64,000 nucleotides of DNA, taken from the NCBI RefSeq assembly GCF_022524345.1, contig NZ_JAKWJU010000002.1, positions 2,728,001 to 2,792,000 of the forward strand, given 5' to 3'. The notes below the pieces were generated by a model that worked only from the letters and a program-made list of their open reading frames with translations, searched no databases and was not told where the DNA came from. The stretch is from Streptomyces marispadix (lineage in GTDB: Bacteria > Actinomycetota > Actinomycetes > Streptomycetales > Streptomycetaceae). Positions 52,000-60,527 of this stretch are shown piece by piece; the first letter of the stretch is position 1, and every line of letters starts with the position of its first letter. A program made the position numbers and the translations under genes.

Positions 52000-54483
52000 A
52001 TGACTCGCGCCAACAGGGTGCGGGCGACGATCGCGCTTGCCGTGATGGCCCTCGCCGCGTTCCTCGCCGTGACCAAGCAGCCCCGCCTCGGCATCGACCT
52101 TCGAGGCGGTACCCAGATCGTCCTGGAGTCCCGCGACTCCGCGAGAACCGAAGCGACCCCGTCCACGACCGACGACACGATGGAGGTGCTGCGCCAGCGC
52201 GTCGACGCACTCGGGGTCGCCGAGCCCAGCCTCGTACGTTCCGGGGACGACCGCATCATCGTCGAACTCCCCGGCCTCCAGGACCCGAAGCAGGCCGCCG
52301 AAGTACTCGGCCGCACCGCCCAGCTCACCTTCCACCCCGTCGAGGGCGTCCCGGAACGGGCCCCAGAAACCGGCCGGGACGACGACCACGCCGACAAGGA
52401 CCAGAAGAACGACGACAAGCCCGGCGACGACAAGCCCGGCGGTGCACGGGACGGCCACGATCCACAGGACACGGCCGACATCCCCCGCACCGATGAGTCG
52501 GGCCGCCCCGTGAAACTCGGCGGCACCGCCATGACCGGCGTGGAAGTTGAGTCCGCCAGGGCGGCGGTCGATCCGCAGCGCGGCTCCGGCTGGTTCGTCG
52601 ACCTCGCCTTCCGCGACAAGGGCGAGCGGGAGTGGGCCGATCTGACCGGCAAGGCGGCCTGTTCCCCCGCGGGCGACCCGCAGCGCCGTGTGGCGATCGT
52701 CCTGGACGACAAGGTCATCTCGTCCCCGCAGGTCGACCCGTCCGTCTCCTGTCGGCACGGAATCTCCGGCGGCAGCACCCAGATCACCGGCGACTTCGGC
52801 GAGAAGGAGGCCAAGGAGCTGGCCACCCTGATCGAGGGCGGCGCACTGCCCGTCCCGGTCGAGGTGATCGAACATCACACCGTGGGCCCGACGCTGGGCG
52901 CCGACGCGATCGAGGCGAGCGCCTGGGCCGCGGCCACCGGAGTCCTCCTCACCTCCGGCTTCGTGATCTGCGTCTACCGGCTGTTCGGCGCGCTCACCGC
53001 CGTGGGTCTGCTCTGCTACGGGCTGATCTCGTACGCGGCGCTGCTGGCGTTCGGAGCGACGCTCACCCTCCCCGGCCTGGCCGGTTTCGTACTCGCGATC
53101 GGCATGGCGGTCGACGCGAACGTCCTGGTCTTCGAACGTGCCCGTGAGGAGTACGAGTACGCCGGGCGCGGCAGAAGCCTGCGCACCGCCGCGGCGAAGG
53201 GCTTCCGCGGCGCGTTCGGCGCGATCCTCGACTCCAACGTCACCACGCTGCTTGCCGCACTGCTGCTCTTCACTCTCGCCTCGGGGCCGGTACGCGGCTT
53301 CGGCGTGACGCTCTCGATCGGCGTGCTCGCCTCGATGATCAGCGCCCTCGTCGTCACGAGGTCGCTGGTGGACCTGACGGTCGCCCGGCGCTTCGTACGC
53401 GCCCGGCCGCGGCTCACGGGCCTGGCGGGACTGGGCCGCGTACGTACCCGGCTGACGAAGCGGAACCCGGACTGGATGCGGTACGGGAGGCGCTGGCTCG
53501 CGGTCTCGGGCGCGGCCGTCGTACTCGCGGTGTGCGGAATCGTGCTGCGCGGGCTGGACTTCGGGGTCGAGTTCACGGGCGGGAGGCTTGTGGAGTACTC
53601 GACGAGCCAGCCCGTGGACCCCGAGGCGGCGCGTTCCGCGCTCGCCGACGCGGGACTGCCGGACGCCGTCGTCCAGAACTCCGGCGGAGGCTCCGGAACC
53701 GGAGGCCCCGGTCACGGCGGCGGCGGCGAGATCACGGTGCGAGCCGAGAGCCTCACCGGCGCCCAGGAGGAGACCGTCCGCTCGACGCTGGCCGATCTCG
53801 GCGGCGGCACGGAGAAGGTACGCGACGAGCTGTTCGGCCCGAGCCTCGGCGACGAGCTGCGGCAGAACGCGCTGATCGCACTCGGGGTGGCGCTCGGGGC
53901 CCAACTGCTCTATCTGGCCTGCCGCTTCCGCTGGACGTTCGGCGCCTCCGCGGTGCTCGCGCTCGCCCATGACGCGGTGATCCTCGTCGGCGCCTTCGCC
54001 TGGCTGGGCAAGCCCGTGGACGGCGTCTTCCTCGCGGCGCTGCTGACCGTCATCGGCTACTCGGTCAACGACTCCGTCGTCATCTTCGACAGGGTCCGCT
54101 CCGAGTGGCGCGGCGAGGGCCATACGAAGGCGCACGGCGACGCGCGGGGCGGACGCCGCGGACGGAGGAAGTCCTTCCGCGACGTCGTCAACACCGCGGT
54201 CGTCCAGACCGTGCCGCGCACCCTCAACACGGGCATGGGCGCGCTGTTCATCATCGCGGCGCTCACACTGCTGGGCGGCGACTCGCTCGGCGACTTCGCG
54301 CTCGCCCTGCTCGTGGGCATCGCGGTGGGCTCGTACTCGTCGCTGTTCGTGGGCGCGCCCCTCGCCGTCGAGTTGGAGGCCCGTACGGGTACGCCGCCCC
54401 GCACGGCCCGGGGTCCCGCACCGCAGAAGCGCACGAAGCCCAGCACACGCCGCTCCCCGAACGACAACGGAGCCCGCGTGTAG
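52000..54483 (+). CDS. secDF: Fused protein translocase subunit SecDF
   Basis: This 827-residue fusion of SecD and SecF uses the proton-motive force to help release exported proteins from the Sec channel. The SecD half has one N-terminal helix, LGIDLRGGTQIVLE (30-43), the P1 domain interrupted by an Asp/Lys/Gly-rich insert (about 120-170), and GFVLAIGMAVDANVLVFERA. The SecF half begins GLDFGVEFTGGRLVEYSTS and has VNDSVVIFDRVRSEWRG. GGAGG precedes the ATG at 52000. Streptomycetes usually also have separate secD and secF genes, so this is probably the second, fused paralogue; that other locus is not in the window. Confidence 0.92.
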   Translation: MTRANRVRATIALAVMALAAFLAVTKQPRLGIDLRGGTQIVLESRDSARTEATPSTTDDTMEVLRQRVDALGVAEPSLVRSGDDRIIVELPGLQDPKQAAEVLGRTAQLTFHPVEGVPERAPETGRDDDHADKDQKNDDKPGDDKPGGARDGHDPQDTADIPRTDESGRPVKLGGTAMTGVEVESARAAVDPQRGSGWFVDLAFRDKGEREWADLTGKAACSPAGDPQRRVAIVLDDKVISSPQVDPSVSCRHGISGGSTQITGDFGEKEAKELATLIEGGALPVPVEVIEHHTVGPTLGADAIEASAWAAATGVLLTSGFVICVYRLFGALTAVGLLCYGLISYAALLAFGATLTLPGLAGFVLAIGMAVDANVLVFERAREEYEYAGRGRSLRTAAAKGFRGAFGAILDSNVTTLLAALLLFTLASGPVRGFGVTLSIGVLASMISALVVTRSLVDLTVARRFVRARPRLTGLAGLGRVRTRLTKRNPDWMRYGRRWLAVSGAAVVLAVCGIVLRGLDFGVEFTGGRLVEYSTSQPVDPEAARSALADAGLPDAVVQNSGGGSGTGGPGHGGGGEITVRAESLTGAQEETVRSTLADLGGGTEKVRDELFGPSLGDELRQNALIALGVALGAQLLYLACRFRWTFGASAVLALAHDAVILVGAFAWLGKPVDGVFLAALLTVIGYSVNDSVVIFDRVRSEWRGEGHTKAHGDARGGRRGRRKSFRDVVNTAVVQTVPRTLNTGMGALFIIAALTLLGGDSLGDFALALLVGIAVGSYSSLFVGAPLAVELEARTGTPPRTARGPAPQKRTKPSTRRSPNDNGARV

Positions 54484-54661
54484 GGAGGCCGGACAAAGGC
54501 CCGCCGACCGGATCGGCCTGATGAGGCCCTGCCGGACGGAACCCGCCCGAGCGGAGACCGCCCGACGTGAACCTCCGGGCGTGAACCGTCCTCGAAAACG
54601 GGGTTCAACGAATCCGAACCTCAACGGGCCCCCGGTGCGGGGCACTTGCCCCGCACGCACG

Positions 54662-54697
54662 CCGAGGGCGGCACCCCTTCCGGGATGCCGCCCTCGG
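54662..54697 (-). terminator. Stem-loop terminator downstream of groEL
   Basis: Two 16-base arms (54662-54677 and 54682-54697) pair with a single wobble around a 4-base loop, 47 bp beyond the groEL stop. There is no U-tract, as is usual in actinomycetes. It may also serve the convergent secDF transcript. Confidence 0.75.
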
Positions 54698-54743
54698 TCC
54701 GTGTCCGCGCCGGGAGGCTGCGTATGGCTTTCCGACCCTCAGG

Positions 54744-56501
<1,758 letters not shown>

Positions 56502-56520
56502 TCACCGACCCGGTCCTTGA

Positions 56521-56547
56521 CTGTCACTCTCACTCGTAGAGTGCTAA
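56521..56547. promoter_or_regulatory. CIRCE operator 1 (HrcA binding)
   Basis: The left arm CTGTCACTC, a 9-bp spacer and the right arm GAGTGCTAA form this element. The right arm is a perfect match to the CIRCE consensus; the left arm matches in the CACTC core. Confidence 0.85.
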
Positions 56548-56555
56548 CGCAATGA

Positions 56556-56582
56556 TTAGCACTCGACCCCTGCGAGTGCAAG
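56556..56582. promoter_or_regulatory. CIRCE operator 2 with overlapping groEL promoter
   Basis: A perfect left arm TTAGCACTC, a 9-bp spacer and GAGTGCAAG form the second CIRCE, eight bases from the first. On the minus strand TTGCAC (56577-56582), a 17-bp spacer and TAATCA form a promoter embedded in this operator. Confidence 0.87.
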
Positions 56583-56708
56583 CGCACCCAGGACATCACA
56601 CGGGGCCGGGACGTACGCAAGCGCGCGGCACGCGCCGTGCGCGCCGGGCGGCACGAAACCGACGGGCGGCCTCCGGCCGGCGCGCGGGCCGACCCCTCCG
56701 GACAGCAC

Positions 56709-56745
56709 CGAGGGGCCGCACTCCCTCATGGAGTGCGGCCCCTCG
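56709..56745 (-). terminator. Strong stem-loop terminator after the cold-shock gene
   Basis: Perfect 16-bp arms (56709-56724 and 56730-56745) surround a 5-base loop, 49 bp past the stop of the cold-shock gene and upstream of the groEL promoter. No U-tract follows. Confidence 0.85.
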
Positions 56746-56793
56746 TACGGCTGTTGTTACGGCTGTTGCAGCTCTGCGCAGTGTTGCGGGTGC

Positions 56794-56997
56794 TCAGGCA
56801 GTCACACGGACCATGTCCGCCTGCGGCCCCTTCTGACCCTGCGAGATCTCGAACTCGACCCGCTGTCCTTCGTCCAGGGTGCGGTAGCCGTCCATCTGAA
56901 TCGCGCTGTAGTGGACGAATACGTCTGCACCACCGTCGACCGCGATGAAGCCGTATCCCTTCTCCGCGTTGAACCACTTGACGGTGCCCTGAGCCAT
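56794..56997 (-). CDS. Cold-shock protein (CspA type)
   Basis: A 67-residue single-domain cold-shock protein: [20 protein letters not shown] contains RNP1 (KGYGFI), and [10 protein letters not shown] is RNP2. It binds single-stranded RNA/DNA as an RNA chaperone. GGGGAG lies nine bases before the ATG at 56997. A -35/-10 pair at 57123-57150 would give a leader of roughly 120 bases, as is common for cold-shock mRNAs. A strong terminator follows. Confidence 0.95.
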   Translation of the reverse strand: MAQGTVKWFNAEKGYGFIAVDGGADVFVHYSAIQMDGYRTLDEGQRVEFEISQGQKGPQADMVRVTA

Positions 56998-57122
56998 CCC
57001 TAACTCCCCTATTACTGGCCCTTGCACGAGCCCGCACTTCACGAACCCGGGTCAGACCTCACCTCCGGCGCCGCACCGCAGACATGCGGGGGCGAACCGC
57101 CGGAACGCGTCGACCGCGGCTG

Positions 57123-57150
57123 AATGTATCTGCACGGACGCCCTCTGCAA
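57123..57150 (-). promoter_or_regulatory. Putative promoter of the cold-shock gene
   Basis: On the minus strand TTGCAG (57145-57150), a 16-bp spacer and TACATT (57123-57128) resemble a housekeeping promoter. It lies in an unusually AT-rich 493-bp gap (56998-57490) that otherwise holds only hairpins. Confidence 0.5.
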
Positions 57151-57192
57151 CAGGTCACGAGGACGAGAATTCTGAGCGCCGACCGATGCCTC

Positions 57193-57221
57193 AAAAACCC
57201 GCAATCCCCGATCAAGCGGGG
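57193..57221 (-). terminator. Hairpin followed by a five-T run
   Basis: On the minus strand CCCCG-CTTGAT-CGGGG (57206-57221) is followed by ATTGCGGG and TTTTT (57193-57197); an alternative CCCGC/GCGGG pairing sits directly before the T-run. It could end readthrough from the MoaD operon before the cold-shock promoter. Confidence 0.45.
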
Positions 57222-57367
57222 CAATCATGGCCGGGCATAGCGTGCCAACACGACAATTCACGCCTCGATTTCAGGCACAACTTGTCGCGTTCTCATATGC
57301 TCCCGGCACGTGCCGGGTGAGTCACTGGGGTGGGATTCTGCGTAACCCTATCGCGTCCCCACACGCG

Positions 57368-57414
57368 GAACCGCCCCCTCCGCTTCGTTCACGTGTTCCC
57401 AGAGGAGGCGGTTC
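57368..57414 (-). terminator. Stem-loop after the MoaD-family gene
   Basis: Thirteen-base arms (57368-57380 and 57402-57414) pair with one mismatch around a 21-base loop, 76 bp beyond the MoaD stop. It is the likely terminator of the riboswitch-controlled operon. Confidence 0.6.
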
Positions 57415-57490
57415 GACGGTAAGCGATCGGCGCCGGGCGCAAGGGGCCTTCACCGACCTCTCACGAGACCTCAGCAGGGCCGAGACCTCA

Positions 57491-57766
57491 TCAACCCCCG
57501 GCCACCGCGGGGATGATGGAGACACCGGCACCGTCCGGCGTCGGGGTCTCCAGGCCCTGCTCGAAGCGGACGTCGTCGTCGTTCACGTAGACGTTGACGA
57601 AGCGGCGCAGCTTGCCCGCGTCGTCCAGCACGCGGGCGCCGATGCCCGTGTGGTTGCGCTCCAGGTCGGCCAGCACCTCGGAGAGGGTCGCGCCCTCGGC
57701 GCTCACCTCCGCCTGCCCGCCGGTGTAGGTACGCAGGATCGTCGGGATACGGACGTTCACGCTCAT
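57491..57766 (-). CDS. MoaD/ThiS-family sulfur carrier protein
   Basis: The 91-residue ubiquitin-like protein has a beta-grasp fold (VNVRIPTILRTYTGGQAEVS, FVNVYVNDDDVRFEQG, VSIIPAVAGG) and the C-terminal Gly-Gly that is thiocarboxylated in sulfur carriers such as MoaD, ThiS and CysO. Its ATG overlaps the stop of the threonine-synthase-like gene (ATGA), so the two are made together under a SAM-I riboswitch. In context it most likely supplies sulfide to that PLP enzyme for homocysteine synthesis; a molybdopterin role is unlikely, as no moa gene is near. In known systems an activating E1-like enzyme and a JAB-type protease are encoded elsewhere. Confidence 0.88.
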   Translation of the reverse strand: MSVNVRIPTILRTYTGGQAEVSAEGATLSEVLADLERNHTGIGARVLDDAGKLRRFVNVYVNDDDVRFEQGLETPTPDGAGVSIIPAVAGG

Positions 57767-59058
57767 GATGCGAGACCAGCCTCTCGGAAGGAGTCCAGGT
57801 TGGGACGGATGACGGCGGTCGGACCGGTGGTGGGTGCCACCGCGTCCAGGGTCTTGAGGCCGTCGCCCGTGTTGAGGACGACGGTCGTGAGGGCCGGGTC
57901 GAGCCTGCCCTCCTCGATCAGCTTCTTCGTGACGCCCACGGTGACGCCTCCCGCGGTCTCGGCGAAGATGCCCTCGGTCCGCGCGAGCAGCTTGATCGCG
58001 TCGACGATCCGCGGGTCGTCGACATCCTCCACCGCGCCGCCCGTACGGCGTGCGATGTCCAGAACGTACGGGCCGTCGGCGGGGTTTCCGATGGCGAGCG
58101 ACTTGGCGATGGTGTCGGGGCGCACAGGCCGTACGACGTCGTGCCCGTCCTTGAAGGCGCGGGAGACCGGGGAGCATCCCTCCGCCTGTGCGCCGAAGAT
58201 CCGGTAGGGCCTGTCCTCGACCAGGCCGAGGGCGATCAGCTCCTTCAGGCCCTTGTCGATCTTCGTGAGCTGCGAGCCGGAGGCGATGGGGACGACGAGC
58301 TGGTCCGGGAGGCGCCAGCCGAGCTGTTCGCAGATCTCGTACGCGAGGGTCTTTGAGCCCTCCGCGTAGTACGGGCGGAGGTTGACGTTGACGAAGCCCC
58401 AGCCCTCGCCGGCGGGGTCGCCGATCAGCTCGGAGCAGAAACGGTTCACGTCGTCGTAGTTGCCCTCGATGCCGACGAGTTCGCCGCCGTAGACGGCCGC
58501 CATGACGACCTTGCCCTGCTCCAGGTCGTGCGGGATGAAGACGCACGAGCGCAGGCCCGCGCGGGCGGCGGCGGCGCCGACCGCGCCCGCGAGGTTGCCC
58601 GTCGAGGAGCAGGAGAGGGTGGTGAAGCCGAAGGCGCGTGCGGCCTCGACGGCGATGGCGACGACGCGGTCCTTGAAGGAGTGCGTCGGGTTGCCGGAGT
58701 CGTCCTTGATGTGCAGGGAGCCGGTGACGCCGAGTTCACGGGCGAGCCGGTCCGCCCTTACGAGCTTGGTGAAGCCGGGGTTGGTGTTGGGCTTCGCCGC
58801 CACGTCCTCGGGGACGGGCAGCAGCGGTGCGTACCGCCAGATGTTGTCGGGACCCGCCTCGATGCGCTTGCGCAGCCCCTCCGTGTCGCCGCCGGGGAAG
58901 TCGTACGCGATCTCCAGCGGCCCGAAACACGCCTCGCAGGCGAAGACCGGGCCGAGTGGGGTGCGCTCGCCGCACTCGCGGCAGGAGAGCGCGGCGGCGG
59001 GGCCGAGCGAGACCCCCACGGTGTCGGCGGGAGTGCCGGCGGCAGCTTGAACAGCCAT
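57763..59058 (-). CDS. Threonine-synthase-like PLP enzyme, probable homocysteine synthase using a sulfur carrier
   Basis: The 431-residue fold-type II PLP enzyme has an N-terminal zinc ribbon (C26, C29, C41, C44) and the Schiff-base lysine K129 in PTHSFKDRVV. Further conserved blocks are CSSTGNLAGAVGAAAARAGL and VVPIASGSQLTKIDKGLKEL. By similarity it would be called threonine synthase (thrC). A SAM-I riboswitch upstream and a coupled MoaD-type carrier downstream argue instead that it replaces the phosphate of O-phosphohomoserine with sulfide to give homocysteine, a route described in Streptomyces (MetM with carrier MetO, as I recall). No hom or thrB gene is adjacent. The ATG at 59058 fits the family. 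Confidence 0.85.
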   Translation of the reverse strand: MAVQAAAGTPADTVGVSLGPAAALSCRECGERTPLGPVFACEACFGPLEIAYDFPGGDTEGLRKRIEAGPDNIWRYAPLLPVPEDVAAKPNTNPGFTKLVRADRLARELGVTGSLHIKDDSGNPTHSFKDRVVAIAVEAARAFGFTTLSCSSTGNLAGAVGAAAARAGLRSCVFIPHDLEQGKVVMAAVYGGELVGIEGNYDDVNRFCSELIGDPAGEGWGFVNVNLRPYYAEGSKTLAYEICEQLGWRLPDQLVVPIASGSQLTKIDKGLKELIALGLVEDRPYRIFGAQAEGCSPVSRAFKDGHDVVRPVRPDTIAKSLAIGNPADGPYVLDIARRTGGAVEDVDDPRIVDAIKLLARTEGIFAETAGGVTVGVTKKLIEEGRLDPALTTVVLNTGDGLKTLDAVAPTTGPTAVIRPNLDSFREAGLAS

Positions 59059-59079
59059 GATTCGGCGAGGCCCTTTCTC

Positions 59080-59226
59080 CTCATCTTCCCCGTGACGTAT
59101 CTCGCCACGAGCCGGAATTGGCACCTTCCCGAGCCGGGAGCCTCGCGATGTCATGTCGCTGGTACGAGACCGGCTGGAGGGTTGCCGGGGCTTCAACGGG
59201 CCGTTCCCTCTGCCCCTCTGGATGAG
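59080..59226 (-). ncRNA. SAM-I (S-box) riboswitch
   Basis: Read on the minus strand, the 147-nt element has P1 formed by CTCATC (59221-59226) and GATGAG (59080-59085). The conserved core follows in order: CAGAGGGGCAGAGGGA, then GGCCCGTTGAAGCCCCGGC and AACC of the P2 kink-turn and pseudoknot, a P3 arm, GGAAGGTGCCAATTCC of P4 and the J4/1 region GGGGAA. This is the SAM-I consensus, not SAM-IV. The GAGGAG next to the 3' strand of P1 lies about 18 bases before the start codon, so ligand binding could hide the ribosome site. It controls the threonine-synthase-like and MoaD genes. Confidence 0.93.
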
Positions 59227-59373
59227 CGGTGTGAAGTTGTCACGCGGCGGCGCCGAGGCACCGGGCCGGACCCGGCATGCGCTCGCCGTCGGCGTTGTTC
59301 AAGACTGTAACCGACAGGCCTGTACGGCGAGACAGGCGTCCGAACCGCGAGATGGATCACAGGGAGTGGCCGC

Positions 59374-60471
59374 GTGCTGGAGGAAGTCGAGCGGTGGCTG
59401 GAGCGGCGATCGTACTCGTGCGGCGACCGTCCGCTGCCGCGGCTGCTGGCGGCCAAGCGGGCCACGGGCTCCCGTGTCAGCGTCGTGCTGCCCGCGCTGA
59501 ACGAGGAGCGGACCGTCGGCCGGATCGTGTCGGTGATCCGGCATGAGCTGATGGCGCGGGATGCGACGAACCTCACGCCGACGAACCTCACGCCGACGAA
59601 CCTCACGCCGACGGACCGCAAGCCGACGGACCGCGAACTGACCTGCCCCGAACTGACGGGCCGCGCGCCGGCGGACGCCGGGGCGCACGCGCTCGTCGAC
59701 GAGCTGGTGGTGCTGGACTCCGGCTCGACGGACCGTACGGCCGCGGTCGCCGCCGCGGCAGGCGCCAGAGTCGTACACCGCGACGAGGTGCTGCCGAGGC
59801 TCCCGGCGCTGCCCGGCAAGGGCGAGGTGCTGTGGCGTTCGCTGCTGGCGACGAGCGGCGACGTCGTCTGCTTCGTCGACGCCGATCTGGAGGACTTCAC
59901 CGCCGACTTCGTCTCCGGTGTCGTAGGGCCGCTGCTCACCGATCCCCGGCTGTGCCTGGTGAAGGCGATGTACGACCGGCCGCTGGGCGGCGACCCGGCA
60001 GGCGGCGGCCGGGTCACGGAGCTGGTGGCGCGCCCGCTGCTCAATCTGCACTGGCCTCGCCTCGCGGGGTTCGTGCAGCCGCTCGGCGGGGAGTACGCGG
60101 CCCGTCGCGAACTGCTGGAGCAATTGCCCTTTCCCGTGGGCTACGGGGTCGAACTGGCGCTGCTCGTCGACTCGTTGCACACCGCGGGGCTCGACGCGCT
60201 CGCGCAGGTCGACGTCGGCGTGCGGCGCCACCGCCACCAGGACGGGCAGGCCCTCGGGCGGATGGCGGCCGCGATCCACCACACGGCACAACTGCGGCTT
60301 GCGCGCGGCAGCCGCATGGTCCGCCCGACGCTGACTCAGTTCGAACGGAGCACGGAGGGCGCGGGCGGCTTCGGCTCCGGCGGGTTCGCGGCACGCAGCC
60401 ACGAGGTCGACACCGTCGAGCGGCCACCGATGCGGGAGATCGCGGAGTACGCGGACCGCCGCGCGGCATAG
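59374..60471 (+). CDS. gpgS: Glucosyl-3-phosphoglycerate synthase
   Basis: This 365-residue GT81/GT-A glycosyltransferase transfers glucose from an NDP-glucose to 3-phosphoglycerate, the first step to glucosylglycerate and, in mycobacteria, to methylglucose lipopolysaccharide. Motifs: VSVVLPALNEERTVGRIV, VVLDSGSTDRTAAVAAAAGA, DVVCFVDADLEDFTADF (metal-binding DxD-like) and FVQPLGGEYAARRELLEQLP. Residues of about 65-99 are an extra insertion built from seven pentapeptide repeats (TNLTP-like). AGGGAG lies seven bases before the GTG start. It is divergent from the riboswitch operon and followed by otsA. Confidence 0.92.
   Translation: MLEEVERWLERRSYSCGDRPLPRLLAAKRATGSRVSVVLPALNEERTVGRIVSVIRHELMARDATNLTPTNLTPTNLTPTDRKPTDRELTCPELTGRAPADAGAHALVDELVVLDSGSTDRTAAVAAAAGARVVHRDEVLPRLPALPGKGEVLWRSLLATSGDVVCFVDADLEDFTADFVSGVVGPLLTDPRLCLVKAMYDRPLGGDPAGGGRVTELVARPLLNLHWPRLAGFVQPLGGEYAARRELLEQLPFPVGYGVELALLVDSLHTAGLDALAQVDVGVRRHRHQDGQALGRMAAAIHHTAQLRLARGSRMVRPTLTQFERSTEGAGGFGSGGFAARSHEVDTVERPPMREIAEYADRRAA
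59566..59670 (+). repeat. In-frame 15-bp tandem repeat inside gpgS
   Basis: Seven 15-bp units: three identical copies of ACGAACCTCACGCCG (59566-59610) followed by four diverged copies to 59670. They encode TNLTP three times, then TDRKP, TDREL, TCPEL and TGRAP, forming a loop before the conserved VDELVVLDSGSTD strand. Confidence 0.95.
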
Positions 60472-60515
60472 GCCCGCCCGGGCGCACGTCACGTTTGTAC
60501 GGATCGCGGCACGGC

Positions 60516-60521
60516 TAGGCT
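60516..60521 (+). promoter_or_regulatory. -10 box of a probable leaderless promoter for otsA
   Basis: TAGGCT lies six bases before the otsA ATG; TTTGTA at 60494-60499 could be the -35. No Shine-Dalgarno sequence is present. Confidence 0.5.
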
Positions 60522-60527
60522 CGGGCC

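Noticed and set aside
54484..54743. Additional small gene between secDF and groEL
   Set aside because: Only short frames without ribosome sites; the region is explained by the stem-loop at 54662-54697.
59080..59226. SAM-IV riboswitch instead of SAM-I
   Set aside because: The element has the SAM-I P4 signature GGAAGGTGCCAATTCC and closes P1 after it, whereas SAM-IV has a different peripheral order.
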